Source: Legionellales bacterium
GTDB lineage: Bacteria > Pseudomonadota > Gammaproteobacteria > Eutrophobiales > Eutrophobiaceae
DNA length: 13,831 nucleotides
NCBI GenBank assembly: GCA_002721165.1
Contig: PBJS01000015.1
Coordinates: 1,706-15,536 of the forward strand
Direction of reading: 5' to 3'
Shown here: piece after piece, positions 1-6,999 of the stretch
Position numbering within the stretch: position 1 is the first letter of the stretch
How the letters are laid out: each line of letters opens with the position of its first letter
Notes under the pieces: model-generated
What the model saw: the letters and a program-made list of their open reading frames with translations, nothing else
The model's database searches: none
What the model was told of the DNA's origin: nothing
Made by a program: the position numbers and the translations under genes

Positions 1-1
1 C

Positions 2-682
2 ATTGCTGATGAGAGTATTAATGTTTATTGTGCGGGAAGAACTGATACAGGCGTCCATGCAATACAACAAGTTATTCATTTTGAAACATCGACAAAACGT
101 AAGCTCCATAGTTGGGTTTTGGGTGCGAACTCAAAGCTACCAAAAGATATTTCAGTTATATGGGCGCTAGATGTCGATGATAATTTTCACGCAAGATATA
201 CCGCTGAAAATAGGACTTATCAATATTTAATTCTAAATAGACGTTCAAGACCCGCCATACTAAATGGCCTGGTGACTTGGGAATGCAGAGAGCTAGATTA
301 TAAAAAAATGGTTGATTCATCGAAATGTCTTATAGGAGAAAATGATTTTACCTCTTTTAGAGCAGTTTCATGTCAGTCAGATTCTCCCATTAGAACGATA
401 CATGAATTAGAGATTGGTAGAATTGAAGATTGGTTTGTTATAACAGTACGTGCTAATGGATTTCTTCATCATATGGTACGAAACATTGCTGGTGTTTTAA
501 TAGCTGTAGGTATAGGTAAAGAAAGTATAAAGTGGGTAGCAGATGTATTGGGCGCAAAGGATAGAACATTGGCTGGTGTTACAGCCGAACCCGATGGTTT
601 ATATTTGGTTAATGTTGAATACCCTAAACATTATTTAATCCCAAAACCAAAAAAACTTATTGATAATTTTAAATTTAATTAA
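2..682 (+). CDS. truA: tRNA pseudouridine(38-40) synthase TruA, 5'-truncated by window edge
   Basis: TruA isomerises uridine to pseudouridine at positions 38-40 of the tRNA anticodon arm in the cytoplasm. The frame is open from the first base of the window, so the gene starts upstream; 226 residues are visible and about 45 N-terminal residues are missing compared with a usual length near 270. The family signature CAGRTDTGVHA lies at visible residues 10-20 and carries the catalytic Asp (visible residue 15). RTYQY (71-75), FTSFRA (116-121) and the C-terminal FLHHMVRN (154-161) are further TruA motifs. A TTG at 119 is in frame but falls inside the conserved protein, after the catalytic Asp, so it is not the start. 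The next gene, trpF, begins 41 nt downstream on the same strand with no visible terminator, so co-transcription is likely. Confidence 0.96.
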   Translation: MADESINVYCAGRTDTGVHAIQQVIHFETSTKRKLHSWVLGANSKLPKDISVIWALDVDDNFHARYTAENRTYQYLILNRRSRPAILNGLVTWECRELDYKKMVDSSKCLIGENDFTSFRAVSCQSDSPIRTIHELEIGRIEDWFVITVRANGFLHHMVRNIAGVLIAVGIGKESIKWVADVLGAKDRTLAGVTAEPDGLYLVNVEYPKHYLIPKPKKLIDNFKFN

Positions 683-723
683 TTAGAAAATTAAAAAACA
701 ATCTTATTAAAAAAGAGTATTTT

Positions 724-1344
724 ATGCATCGAACTCGTGTAAAAATTTGTGGTATTACCAATCTTAAAGATGCAAAATTTGCTGAAATTGCAGGAGCATA
801 TGCTATTGGATTAGTTTTCTATAAAAATAGTCCACGTTATATCAGTATTAGCAAAGCAAAGGAAATTGTTCAGAATGTTACGCCGCATTTAAACTGTGTT
901 GGTTTATTTGTAGACGAAGATAAAGAGTATATCAATAGTGTATTGGAGCAAGTTGAACTTGATATCCTTCAATTCCATGGACAAGAATCGGAACAGACTT
1001 GCGCTTTCTTTAATAAACCTTATATTAAGGCAATCAGAATGAATGATGATACTAGTTTACCGGAGGAAGTAGAAAAGTATTCATCAGCTAAGGCGCTATT
1101 ACTTGATACTTATGTGGAAGGGTTATCAGGCGGAACTGGCAAAGTTTTTGATTGGAATATGATTCCTAAAAATTTAAAAAAGCCAATAATATTAGCGGGC
1201 GGACTTAATGTAGATAACGTAAAAGACGCAATTAAGAAAGTTAATCCATATGCTGTTGATGTTAGTGGTGGAGTCGAAATAGAAAAAGGAAAAAAAGACC
1301 CTGATAAAATAAAAGAATTTATTAATGAGACTTTAAATGTCTAA
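724..1344 (+). CDS. trpF: Phosphoribosylanthranilate isomerase TrpF
   Basis: TrpF performs the Amadori rearrangement of N-(5-phosphoribosyl)anthranilate to the 1-carboxyphenylamino-deoxyribulose 5-phosphate intermediate of tryptophan synthesis. The 206-residue single-domain TIM barrel is of usual length. VKICGIT at residues 6-12 carries the catalytic Cys (C9), LLLDTYVEGLSGGTGK has the catalytic Asp (D128) followed by the GGTGK loop (136-140), and AGG near 198 of the barrel together with DVSGGVE form the phosphate-binding end. It is monofunctional here, not fused to TrpC as in Escherichia coli. A weak purine-rich AAAGAG lies about 8 nt before the ATG. The 3' end overlaps the trpB start by 8 nt, which implies translational coupling. 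Confidence 0.97.
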   Translation: MHRTRVKICGITNLKDAKFAEIAGAYAIGLVFYKNSPRYISISKAKEIVQNVTPHLNCVGLFVDEDKEYINSVLEQVELDILQFHGQESEQTCAFFNKPYIKAIRMNDDTSLPEEVEKYSSAKALLLDTYVEGLSGGTGKVFDWNMIPKNLKKPIILAGGLNVDNVKDAIKKVNPYAVDVSGGVEIEKGKKDPDKIKEFINETLNV

Positions 1345-2575
1345 AATAGAAAAAAATATTGATACCTCAACAATTGATACATTCAGTTGTATGCCAGATG
1401 AAAATGGCCATTTCGGTTTGTATGGAGGGCGTTTTGTAGCTGAAACTTTAATGGGCCCATTAGAGGAACTTGAAGAAGCATATAAAAAATATATCAACGA
1501 TCCCGAATTTAATGCTGAATTTGTTTCAGACCTGAAACATTATGTTGGGAGACCTTCTCCACTCTATCATGCTAAACGTTGGAGTGAGCAATTGGGCGGA
1601 GCACAAATCTATCTTAAAAGAGAGGATTTGAATCACACCGGTGCTCACAAAATAAATAATACCGTTGGACAGGCTTTATTAGCTAAGAGAATGGGTAAGC
1701 AAAGAGTTATTGCTGAAACTGGCGCAGGACAGCATGGTGTTGCAACGGCAACTGTGGCTGCAAGATATGGTATGGAATGTGTTGTGTATATGGGCGCTGA
1801 AGATATTAAGAGACAGGCGATTAATGTTTTTCGAATAAAGCTTTTAGGAGCAAAAGTTGTTCCTGTTGACGCAGGATCTAAAACTTTGAAAGACGCATTA
1901 AACGAAGCAATGCGAGATTGGGTAACTTATGTAGATAAAACATTTTACATAATCGGAACTGTTGCAGGACCTCATCCTTATCCGGCAATGGTAAGGGACT
2001 TTAACGCTGTGGTTGGTCGAGAGGTTAGAGAACAGTGTTTGACACAGATAGGAAAACTTCCAAATACCTTAGTGGCATGTGTTGGTGGTGGTTCCAATGC
2101 TATAGGTCTTTTTTATCCTTTTTTGGACGACAAAGAAATTTCTATTTATGGTGTTGAAGCTGCTGGAGGCGGGCTTAGTACGGGTAAACATGCGGCTCCC
2201 TTAAATGCTGGAAAACCTGGTGTATTACATGGTAATCGTACTTATCTTATGGAGGATGACTACGGTCAAATTATTGAAACACACTCGATTTCAGCGGGTT
2301 TAGATTATCCTGGAGTTGGCCCAGAACATTCTTGGTTGAAAGATACGGGACGAGCTAACTATGTGTCAGTTACCGATATTGAGGCAATTCAAGCGTTTCA
2401 TGATCTATGTCAAATCGAAGGTATAATTCCAGCATTAGAGTCGAGCCATGCGATTGCTTATACGTCAAAAATTGCCCCGAAAATGGATAAAAATGAGATA
2501 ATAGTTGTGAATTTATCAGGACGTGGCGATAAAGATATCCAGACGGTTGCAACACATGAGGGAATAACAATCTAA
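1337..2575 (+). CDS. trpB: Tryptophan synthase beta subunit TrpB
   Basis: TrpB is the PLP enzyme that condenses indole, channelled from TrpA, with L-serine to make tryptophan in the alpha2beta2 complex. Of 412 residues, the PLP-binding Lys is K105 in HTGAHKINN, the catalytic Glu is E127 in ETGAGQHG, and the PLP phosphate loop is GGGSNA at 250-255. The conserved body starts at MPDENGHFGLYGGRFVAETL (residue 19). The preceding 18 residues are a poorly conserved Ser/Thr-rich lead, and a start at Met19 (1391) is possible. I prefer 1337 because it overlaps the trpF stop, as expected for coupled translation, and position 1391 has no Shine-Dalgarno. Unlike in many operons, trpA does not follow directly: a 61-codon gene lies between. 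Confidence 0.97.
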   Translation: MSKIEKNIDTSTIDTFSCMPDENGHFGLYGGRFVAETLMGPLEELEEAYKKYINDPEFNAEFVSDLKHYVGRPSPLYHAKRWSEQLGGAQIYLKREDLNHTGAHKINNTVGQALLAKRMGKQRVIAETGAGQHGVATATVAARYGMECVVYMGAEDIKRQAINVFRIKLLGAKVVPVDAGSKTLKDALNEAMRDWVTYVDKTFYIIGTVAGPHPYPAMVRDFNAVVGREVREQCLTQIGKLPNTLVACVGGGSNAIGLFYPFLDDKEISIYGVEAAGGGLSTGKHAAPLNAGKPGVLHGNRTYLMEDDYGQIIETHSISAGLDYPGVGPEHSWLKDTGRANYVSVTDIEAIQAFHDLCQIEGIIPALESSHAIAYTSKIAPKMDKNEIIVVNLSGRGDKDIQTVATHEGITI

Positions 2576-2589
2576 GTTTGAGTTAAAAA

Positions 2590-2775
2590 ATGAATAACCG
2601 CGATCGTTTAATTGAAATAATGGCTGAAAATAGTCTTGACCGTGTTGAGTTGGCGCAATTACTTAGTGTGAAGAAAAAAGATATTGACCGATGGTTATTA
2701 TCAAATGAATCAGCGAGTCATAAAGAAATACCCGATATGGCCATTGAATTACTTCAATATAAATTAGACTTATAA
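2590..2775 (+). CDS. Small helix-turn-helix-like protein between trpB and trpA
   Basis: The 61-residue product is not a named family that I can assign. Residues 2-38 look like a compact lambda-repressor/Cro-type HTH: an amphipathic helix (RDRLIEIMAENS), then LDRVELAQLLSV as helix 2-turn and KKKDIDRWLL as the recognition helix. The C-terminal part, EIPDMAIELLQYKL, could form one more helix. The reading frame is intact, shares the strand and codon use of its neighbours, starts 14 nt after the trpB stop and has a weak GAG-type ribosome site. From memory, similar small HTH proteins occur in other proteobacteria, which makes a real gene likely. DNA binding and any role in trp regulation are inference only; it might equally bind RNA or a protein partner. 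Confidence 0.72.
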   Translation: MNNRDRLIEIMAENSLDRVELAQLLSVKKKDIDRWLLSNESASHKEIPDMAIELLQYKLDL

Positions 2776-2792
2776 ACACACGAACCTAAAAT

Positions 2793-2820
2793 AAATTCAT
2801 TTTGTGAGGCATATGAATTT
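2793..2820 (+). repeat. 8-bp perfect inverted repeat in the gap before trpA
   Basis: AAATTCAT (2793-2800) and ATGAATTT (2813-2820) are perfect inverted copies around a 12-nt centre. The arm centres are 20 bp apart, about two helical turns, so this could be a dyad operator. As RNA it could form a weak hairpin with GAGG in the loop. It is AT-rich, so chance is a real alternative. Confidence 0.35.
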
Positions 2821-2842
2821 TGAAAATATTTTTCAGTTGTGA
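2813..2842 (+). CDS. Possible 9-codon leader ORF upstream of trpA
   Basis: ATG at 2813 is preceded by TGAGG (2805-2809) at a rather short 3-nt spacing and reads MNFENIFQL before TGA at 2840-2842, eight nucleotides before the favoured trpA ATG. It contains no Trp codon, so it is not a classical trp attenuator peptide. Ribosomes ending here could re-initiate at trpA. This is only a short ORF and may not be translated. Confidence 0.2.
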   Translation: MNFENIFQL

Positions 2843-2850
2843 AGTCGACT

Positions 2851-3657
2851 ATGAGTAGAATCGAGGCGTGTTTAAGCACTATAAAAAAAAATAATGGAAA
2901 GGCCTTGATACCTTTTTTAACGGCGGGTGATCCTTCTCCCAGTATTACAGCTAATTTGATGCATGAATTAGTTCTTGCGGGTGCCGATATAATTGAATTG
3001 GGAGTTCCGTTTTCCGATCCAATGGCAGATGGTCCAGTAATTCAACGTGCTAGCGAACGTGCTCTAGCACAAAAAACAAATACAGATGATGTATTTAATA
3101 TTGTAAAAGATTTTAGAGACAAAGATAAAATAACCCCAGTAATTTTAATGGGTTATTTGAATCCGATCGAAATTATGGGTTACAAAAAGTTTGTCGAGAA
3201 AGCCTCAAAAGTGGGTGTTGACGGGCTTATAGTTGTCGATTTACCTCCAGAGGAGTCCGCGGATTTACAGGAAGCTTTAAAATTACATGATATAGACCAA
3301 ATATTTCTTTTGTCACCAACAACAATTGGGGATCGCCTTAATAAGATTTGTAAAGCTGCTTCTGGTTTTTTGTATTATGTTTCGTTAAAAGGAGTAACTG
3401 GCAGCAATCAACTTAATATCAAAAAGGTTGAAGAAAAAATAAAAGAGATAAGAGCTCAATCGACTTTACCACTAGCAGTTGGTTTTGGAATCAAGGATGC
3501 AGAAGTAGCGCAAGCTGTAGGTAGAATTAGTGATGCCGTTGTTATCGGAAGCGCATTAGTCGAAAAAATAGCTAAATATTCTGGGAATACAGAAGAGATG
3601 ATAGAAGAGATATCTTCTTTTATTATTTCATTACGCAAGGCACTTGATAATATTTAA
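2851..3657 (+). CDS. trpA: Tryptophan synthase alpha subunit TrpA
   Basis: TrpA cleaves indole-3-glycerol phosphate to indole and glyceraldehyde 3-phosphate and passes indole to TrpB. With the ATG at 2851 the protein has 268 residues, the same length as the E. coli enzyme, and the catalytic pair falls exactly at Glu49 (IIELGVPFSDP) and Asp60 (PMADGP). Other motifs are PFLTAGDPS near residue 21, KGVTGSN on the phosphate loop and VGFGI on the barrel. An in-frame GTG at 2839 would add four residues. I prefer 2851 because MSRIEACL is a typical family N-terminus, GAAG lies six bases upstream, and the active-site numbering matches. The 75-nt gap after the small HTH gene is the largest inside this block. 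accD follows after 9 nt. Confidence 0.96.
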   Translation: MSRIEACLSTIKKNNGKALIPFLTAGDPSPSITANLMHELVLAGADIIELGVPFSDPMADGPVIQRASERALAQKTNTDDVFNIVKDFRDKDKITPVILMGYLNPIEIMGYKKFVEKASKVGVDGLIVVDLPPEESADLQEALKLHDIDQIFLLSPTTIGDRLNKICKAASGFLYYVSLKGVTGSNQLNIKKVEEKIKEIRAQSTLPLAVGFGIKDAEVAQAVGRISDAVVIGSALVEKIAKYSGNTEEMIEEISSFIISLRKALDNI

Positions 3658-3666
3658 TAATTAATT

Positions 3667-4530
3667 ATGAATTGGTTTAAAAAAATATTACCTTCGAGAA
3701 TAAAAACTGAGAGCAATAGTCGTCGCACAATTCCTGAAGGAGTGTGGACGAAATGTGATGATTGTGGGGCAGTGCTTTATCGTGAAGAATTGGATAAAAA
3801 TCTTGAGGTATGTCCTAAGTGTAATCATCATATGAAAATCGGAGCACGGATTCGTCTTGAAACTTTTTTAGACGAAGAATTAAGAAAGGAAATAGGTGTT
3901 AATATTCATACAACTGATATTCTCAAGTTTCGAGATATTAAGCGATATAAAGATAGATTGAGTCAAGCAAAAAAAAATACAGGTGAAGAAGAAGCATTAA
4001 TTGTTATTTCTGGTAATTTAAATGGGCTCCCTGTCGTTTCTTGTGCTTTTGAATTCGGTTTTATGGGAGGTTCGATGGGTTCGGTAGTAGGAGAAAAATT
4101 TGTCCTTGCCGTCGAGAAAGCTATTGAATTAAATGCATCATTAATTTGTTTTTCTTCAAGCGGCGGCGCGAGAATGCAAGAAGCTTTATTTTCATTAATG
4201 CAGATGGCTAAAACAGCAGCTGCACTTGCGATCTTTCGTAAACATAAATTACCATTTATTTCAGTGATGACTAATCCGACTACGGGCGGAGTTTCTGCAA
4301 GTTTGGCTAGTCTTGGTGACATTAATATTGCAGAACCAAATGCTTTAATTGGATTTGCTGGCCCACGAGTTATAGAACAGACTGTTAGAGAAAAATTACC
4401 TGATGGATTTCAACGAAGTGAATTTTTACTCGAGCATGGAGATATTGATATGATTGTAGACCGTAGAGAATTACGTACAAAAATTAGTGAAATAATTTCA
4501 ATATTAACCCATCAAGAATTTTTGGTTTAA
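3667..4530 (+). CDS. accD: Acetyl-CoA carboxylase carboxyltransferase beta subunit AccD
   Basis: AccD is the zinc-bearing beta half of the carboxyltransferase that moves the carboxyl group from biotin to acetyl-CoA, giving malonyl-CoA for fatty-acid synthesis; it pairs with AccA, which is not in this window. The N-terminal four-Cys zinc ribbon is complete (C30, C33, C49, C52, spacing CX2C-X15-CX2C). The crotonase-like carboxyltransferase fold follows, with GGSMGSVVGE (134-143), SGGARMQE (165-172, oxyanion/acyl-CoA site) and TGGVSAS (206-212). At 287 residues it is slightly shorter than the E. coli protein of about 304, the difference being at the C-terminus. The ribosome site is poor, and the 9-nt gap to trpA suggests coupling. 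trpA-accD-folC order is common in gamma/betaproteobacteria. Confidence 0.97.
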   Translation: MNWFKKILPSRIKTESNSRRTIPEGVWTKCDDCGAVLYREELDKNLEVCPKCNHHMKIGARIRLETFLDEELRKEIGVNIHTTDILKFRDIKRYKDRLSQAKKNTGEEEALIVISGNLNGLPVVSCAFEFGFMGGSMGSVVGEKFVLAVEKAIELNASLICFSSSGGARMQEALFSLMQMAKTAAALAIFRKHKLPFISVMTNPTTGGVSASLASLGDINIAEPNALIGFAGPRVIEQTVREKLPDGFQRSEFLLEHGDIDMIVDRRELRTKISEIISILTHQEFLV

Positions 4531-4551
4531 AAATTTATTGTTCAGAAAGTT

Positions 4552-5859
4552 ATGAAGAATAAATTAATATCAATAAACGAAACAAATAAAAATCGTTTAA
4601 GATTCAAAACTCTTGACAAGTGGCTAAAGTGGCAGGAAGGGTTACATTTTACTGCAATTGAACTTGGTTTAGAGCGTTGCCGCAGAGTGGCTAATAATAT
4701 GGGGTTATTAAATTCACCCTATAACGTAATTAGTGTTGCAGGAACAAATGGAAAAGGATCAAGTATTTCTTTGCTTGATCGTATTTTACGTAATGCTGGC
4801 TATAAAGTGGGCCGTTACACTTCACCTCATTTATTACGTTATAACGAGCGAATTTGTATTAATGGAGAGCAAGTTACCGATACTGAGTTGTGCGAATCTT
4901 TTGATCGTATCGATAGAGCTAGAGGCGACATTTCTCTTACATATTTTGAATTTGGCACACTTGCAGCATTAGATCTTTTTCGACAACATGATGTGCAACT
5001 TGCAATTCTTGAAGTTGGGTTGGGTGGTAGACTTGATGCAGTTAATATACTAGATGCCGATGTATCTTTAATTACAAGTATAGATATTGATCACCAAGAA
5101 TGGCTTGGTAATGATCGTGAGAGTATCGCGCGTGAAAAGGCTGGAATTTTTAGAAATTTAGCTCCTGCGATTTGTTCTGATCCAAATCCACCTAAAAGTT
5201 TGATAGATTGTTCAAAAGCATTAGGCACGCCAATTTCTTTATTGGGACGAGATTACCAATTTGACTATAGCGACAATTCTTGGACATGGCGTTCAAAAGA
5301 TATGTGTTTGGAAGGCCTTCCAAGACCGATGAAATACTCTGACTTTCAAATACAAAACGCATCTGGTGTACTAATGGTTTTGGCTAATATTCAAGATGAA
5401 TATCCAGTTAGCATAGAAAATATTAAATATGCTTTAGATAGTTTCCGCCTTTCAGGAAGATTTCAAATTATCCCTGGTGATATTCCTAAAATTCTTGATG
5501 TAGCGCATAATCGTGAATCAATAAAAGCTCTAGTTAAAAATTTAAAAATGGTCTCGTGTCAGGGAAAAACACATATAATCCTTGGAATGTTAAAGGGCAA
5601 AGAACACCGACAAGTTATAAAAGAGTTGGAAGTGGTTGCGGATAGTTGGCATTTTGTATCAATTCCACATGAGCGTGGTATTGAAGCCAAAATATTAGCA
5701 TCAGAGTCTAGAACTCTCAATGAAACTAAGGATGTTTCTGAGTATTCAAGCATGAAAGAAGCATTAGACAAAATTCGTAAATTATCCATGCCTGATGACC
5801 GAATAGTTATTACTGGTTCTTTCTATACGGTCGGAGCAGCAATACAATATTTAAATTAA
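4552..5859 (+). CDS. folC: Folylpolyglutamate / dihydrofolate synthase FolC
   Basis: FolC adds L-glutamate to dihydropteroate and to reduced folates in an ATP-dependent Mur-ligase-type reaction. The 435-residue protein has the P-loop GTNGKGS at 64-70, the folate-binding YTSPHL at 89-94, EVGLGGRLDAVN at 154-165, DIDHQEWLG at 178-186 and EKAGIF at 195-200, whose Lys196 is the expected carbamylated, metal-linked residue. The C-terminal domain contains DVAHNRES, the glutamate/ADP region. About 15 residues precede the usual FolC N-terminus (LDKWLKWQEGLH). AGAAAG about 5 nt before the ATG could serve as a ribosome site. The gene starts 21 nt after accD, in the conserved accD-folC-dedD-cvpA-purF order. 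Confidence 0.96.
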   Translation: MKNKLISINETNKNRLRFKTLDKWLKWQEGLHFTAIELGLERCRRVANNMGLLNSPYNVISVAGTNGKGSSISLLDRILRNAGYKVGRYTSPHLLRYNERICINGEQVTDTELCESFDRIDRARGDISLTYFEFGTLAALDLFRQHDVQLAILEVGLGGRLDAVNILDADVSLITSIDIDHQEWLGNDRESIAREKAGIFRNLAPAICSDPNPPKSLIDCSKALGTPISLLGRDYQFDYSDNSWTWRSKDMCLEGLPRPMKYSDFQIQNASGVLMVLANIQDEYPVSIENIKYALDSFRLSGRFQIIPGDIPKILDVAHNRESIKALVKNLKMVSCQGKTHIILGMLKGKEHRQVIKELEVVADSWHFVSIPHERGIEAKILASESRTLNETKDVSEYSSMKEALDKIRKLSMPDDRIVITGSFYTVGAAIQYLN

Positions 5860-5876
5860 CTATTTTTCTATAAAAA

Positions 5877-6437
5877 ATGGATCAACAATTAAAAGAGAGA
5901 CTAGTCGGAATAATCGTTCTTGTTTTGTTTGCCGTTATATTTATTCCAATGTTTTTCTCAGAACCAATAGATTTGGTTTCGAAGGAAAAAACAAATTTAT
6001 CAAATTCAAAAGAATCAGAATTTGTTTCTAAATTAAAGCCGGTGGATGATAGTACTCAAGAATTTGATACTAAAAGAATAGAGTATGACACGGTGACCGA
6101 AGAGACCCCACAAACGGTGACCGAAGAAAGTACAGATTTGGTAAACGAAGAAACTGCTTTTAGAAAAGAATCCTTGACTGAAAATCAAATGGGCCAAATG
6201 AATTGGATTGTTCAAATAGGAAGCTATTCAAATAAAGAAAACGCAGAAAAAGAAAATCTGAGAGCAAAGAATGCAGGCTTCCGTTCCTTTATTAACCCAA
6301 TAACACAAAATAATAAAATTATGTATCAAGTATGTTTAGGACCAGAATACGATGAGCTTGATGCAAATAAACTACGTGAAGAAATAAAAAAGAAAATAAA
6401 GTTAGAAAATGAACCAATAGTCAAAAAATATCCATAA
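5877..6437 (+). CDS. dedD: SPOR-domain inner-membrane protein, DedD-like
   Basis: The 186-residue product has a short cytoplasmic lead (MDQQLKERL), one membrane anchor at residues 9-27 (LVGIIVLVLFAVIFIPMFF), an acidic Ser/Thr/Glu-rich periplasmic linker (about 30-105) and a C-terminal SPOR domain from about 108 (NWIVQIGSYSNKENAEK to YQVCLGPE). SPOR domains bind glycan strands denuded of stem peptides at division septa, so the protein probably joins the divisome, as DedD does in E. coli. The linker holds a short duplication (TVTEETPQ then TVTEES). The position between folC and cvpA is the conserved dedD place, and the anchor-linker-SPOR layout fits. The exact role in this organism is inferred from family and context. 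Confidence 0.88.
   Translation: MDQQLKERLVGIIVLVLFAVIFIPMFFSEPIDLVSKEKTNLSNSKESEFVSKLKPVDDSTQEFDTKRIEYDTVTEETPQTVTEESTDLVNEETAFRKESLTENQMGQMNWIVQIGSYSNKENAEKENLRAKNAGFRSFINPITQNNKIMYQVCLGPEYDELDANKLREEIKKKIKLENEPIVKKYP
6090..6129 (+). repeat. Short in-frame direct repeat in the DedD linker
   Basis: ACGGTGACCGAAGAGA (6090-6105) is repeated as ACGGTGACCGAAGAAA (6114-6129), 15 of 16 bases identical with a 24-nt (8-codon) period. It encodes TVTEE twice. The repeat keeps the frame, so copy-number change would only lengthen or shorten the flexible linker. Confidence 0.75.
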
Positions 6438-6467
6438 TTTTAAAATTGATAAAAATAGGCAATAACA

Positions 6468-6974
6468 ATGACAACGGCTGATATAGCTATTCTTTGCGCG
6501 ATATTGTTGCCTACATTAGTTGGTATTTTATATGGTTTTCTAAATATCATCTTTTCGTTACTATCGTGGGTAGTCTCTTTGGGTTTAGCTGTAAAACTAG
6601 TACCTTATTTTTCACCATTACTAGATAATTATATTGATACACCAATATTAAGAATAATTCTGGCATTCATTGTATTATTTATTTTATGCTTACTGATAAT
6701 GAGTGGATTAAGCTATTTCGTCATTAAACTACTAGGAAAAACTGGTTTAACGGCCGCAGATAGGTTACTGGGGATGTTTTTTGGTATGGGATTAGGCATG
6801 CTGATTGTAGCTGTTGTGGTTTTTTTGGCCGGTTTTACTGCTTTTCCAAAAGAAGTGTGGTGGAAAGAGTCTAAATTGATAGAACCATTTGAGACTTTAA
6901 GTATATGGAGTTCAGATTTTTTAGGAGAATCGGTAACGAAATATCATTCGTATGAACAGATGGAAAAAAAATGA
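6468..6974 (+). CDS. cvpA: CvpA family membrane protein
   Basis: This is a 168-residue integral inner-membrane protein with four predicted hydrophobic segments at about residues 5-24, 27-45, 61-88 and 101-125, and a short polar C-terminal tail. The pattern ADIAILCAILLPTLVGILYGF, the central ..GLTAADRLLGMFFGMGLG.. motif and the position immediately before purF identify it as CvpA. CvpA was named for colicin V production in E. coli; its biochemical function is still unclear, with envelope and bile-salt stress phenotypes reported. The gap to purF is 25 nt, so co-expression with purF is probable. AGGC about 9 nt before the ATG is a modest ribosome site. Confidence 0.93.
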   Translation: MTTADIAILCAILLPTLVGILYGFLNIIFSLLSWVVSLGLAVKLVPYFSPLLDNYIDTPILRIILAFIVLFILCLLIMSGLSYFVIKLLGKTGLTAADRLLGMFFGMGLGMLIVAVVVFLAGFTAFPKEVWWKESKLIEPFETLSIWSSDFLGESVTKYHSYEQMEKK

Positions 6975-6999
6975 TTAGTTATTTTTCGGTGAAATTATT

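Noticed and set aside
724..3657. Splitting of trpFBA from the rest of the trp genes and embedding between truA and accD
   Set aside because: This is a well-known arrangement in many beta- and gammaproteobacteria, so it is not novel; only the HTH insertion was kept as a finding.
3963..4322. 119-codon minus-strand open frame inside accD
   Set aside because: It is fully contained in the accD coding region, with low-complexity residues and no family resemblance; a shadow of the real gene.
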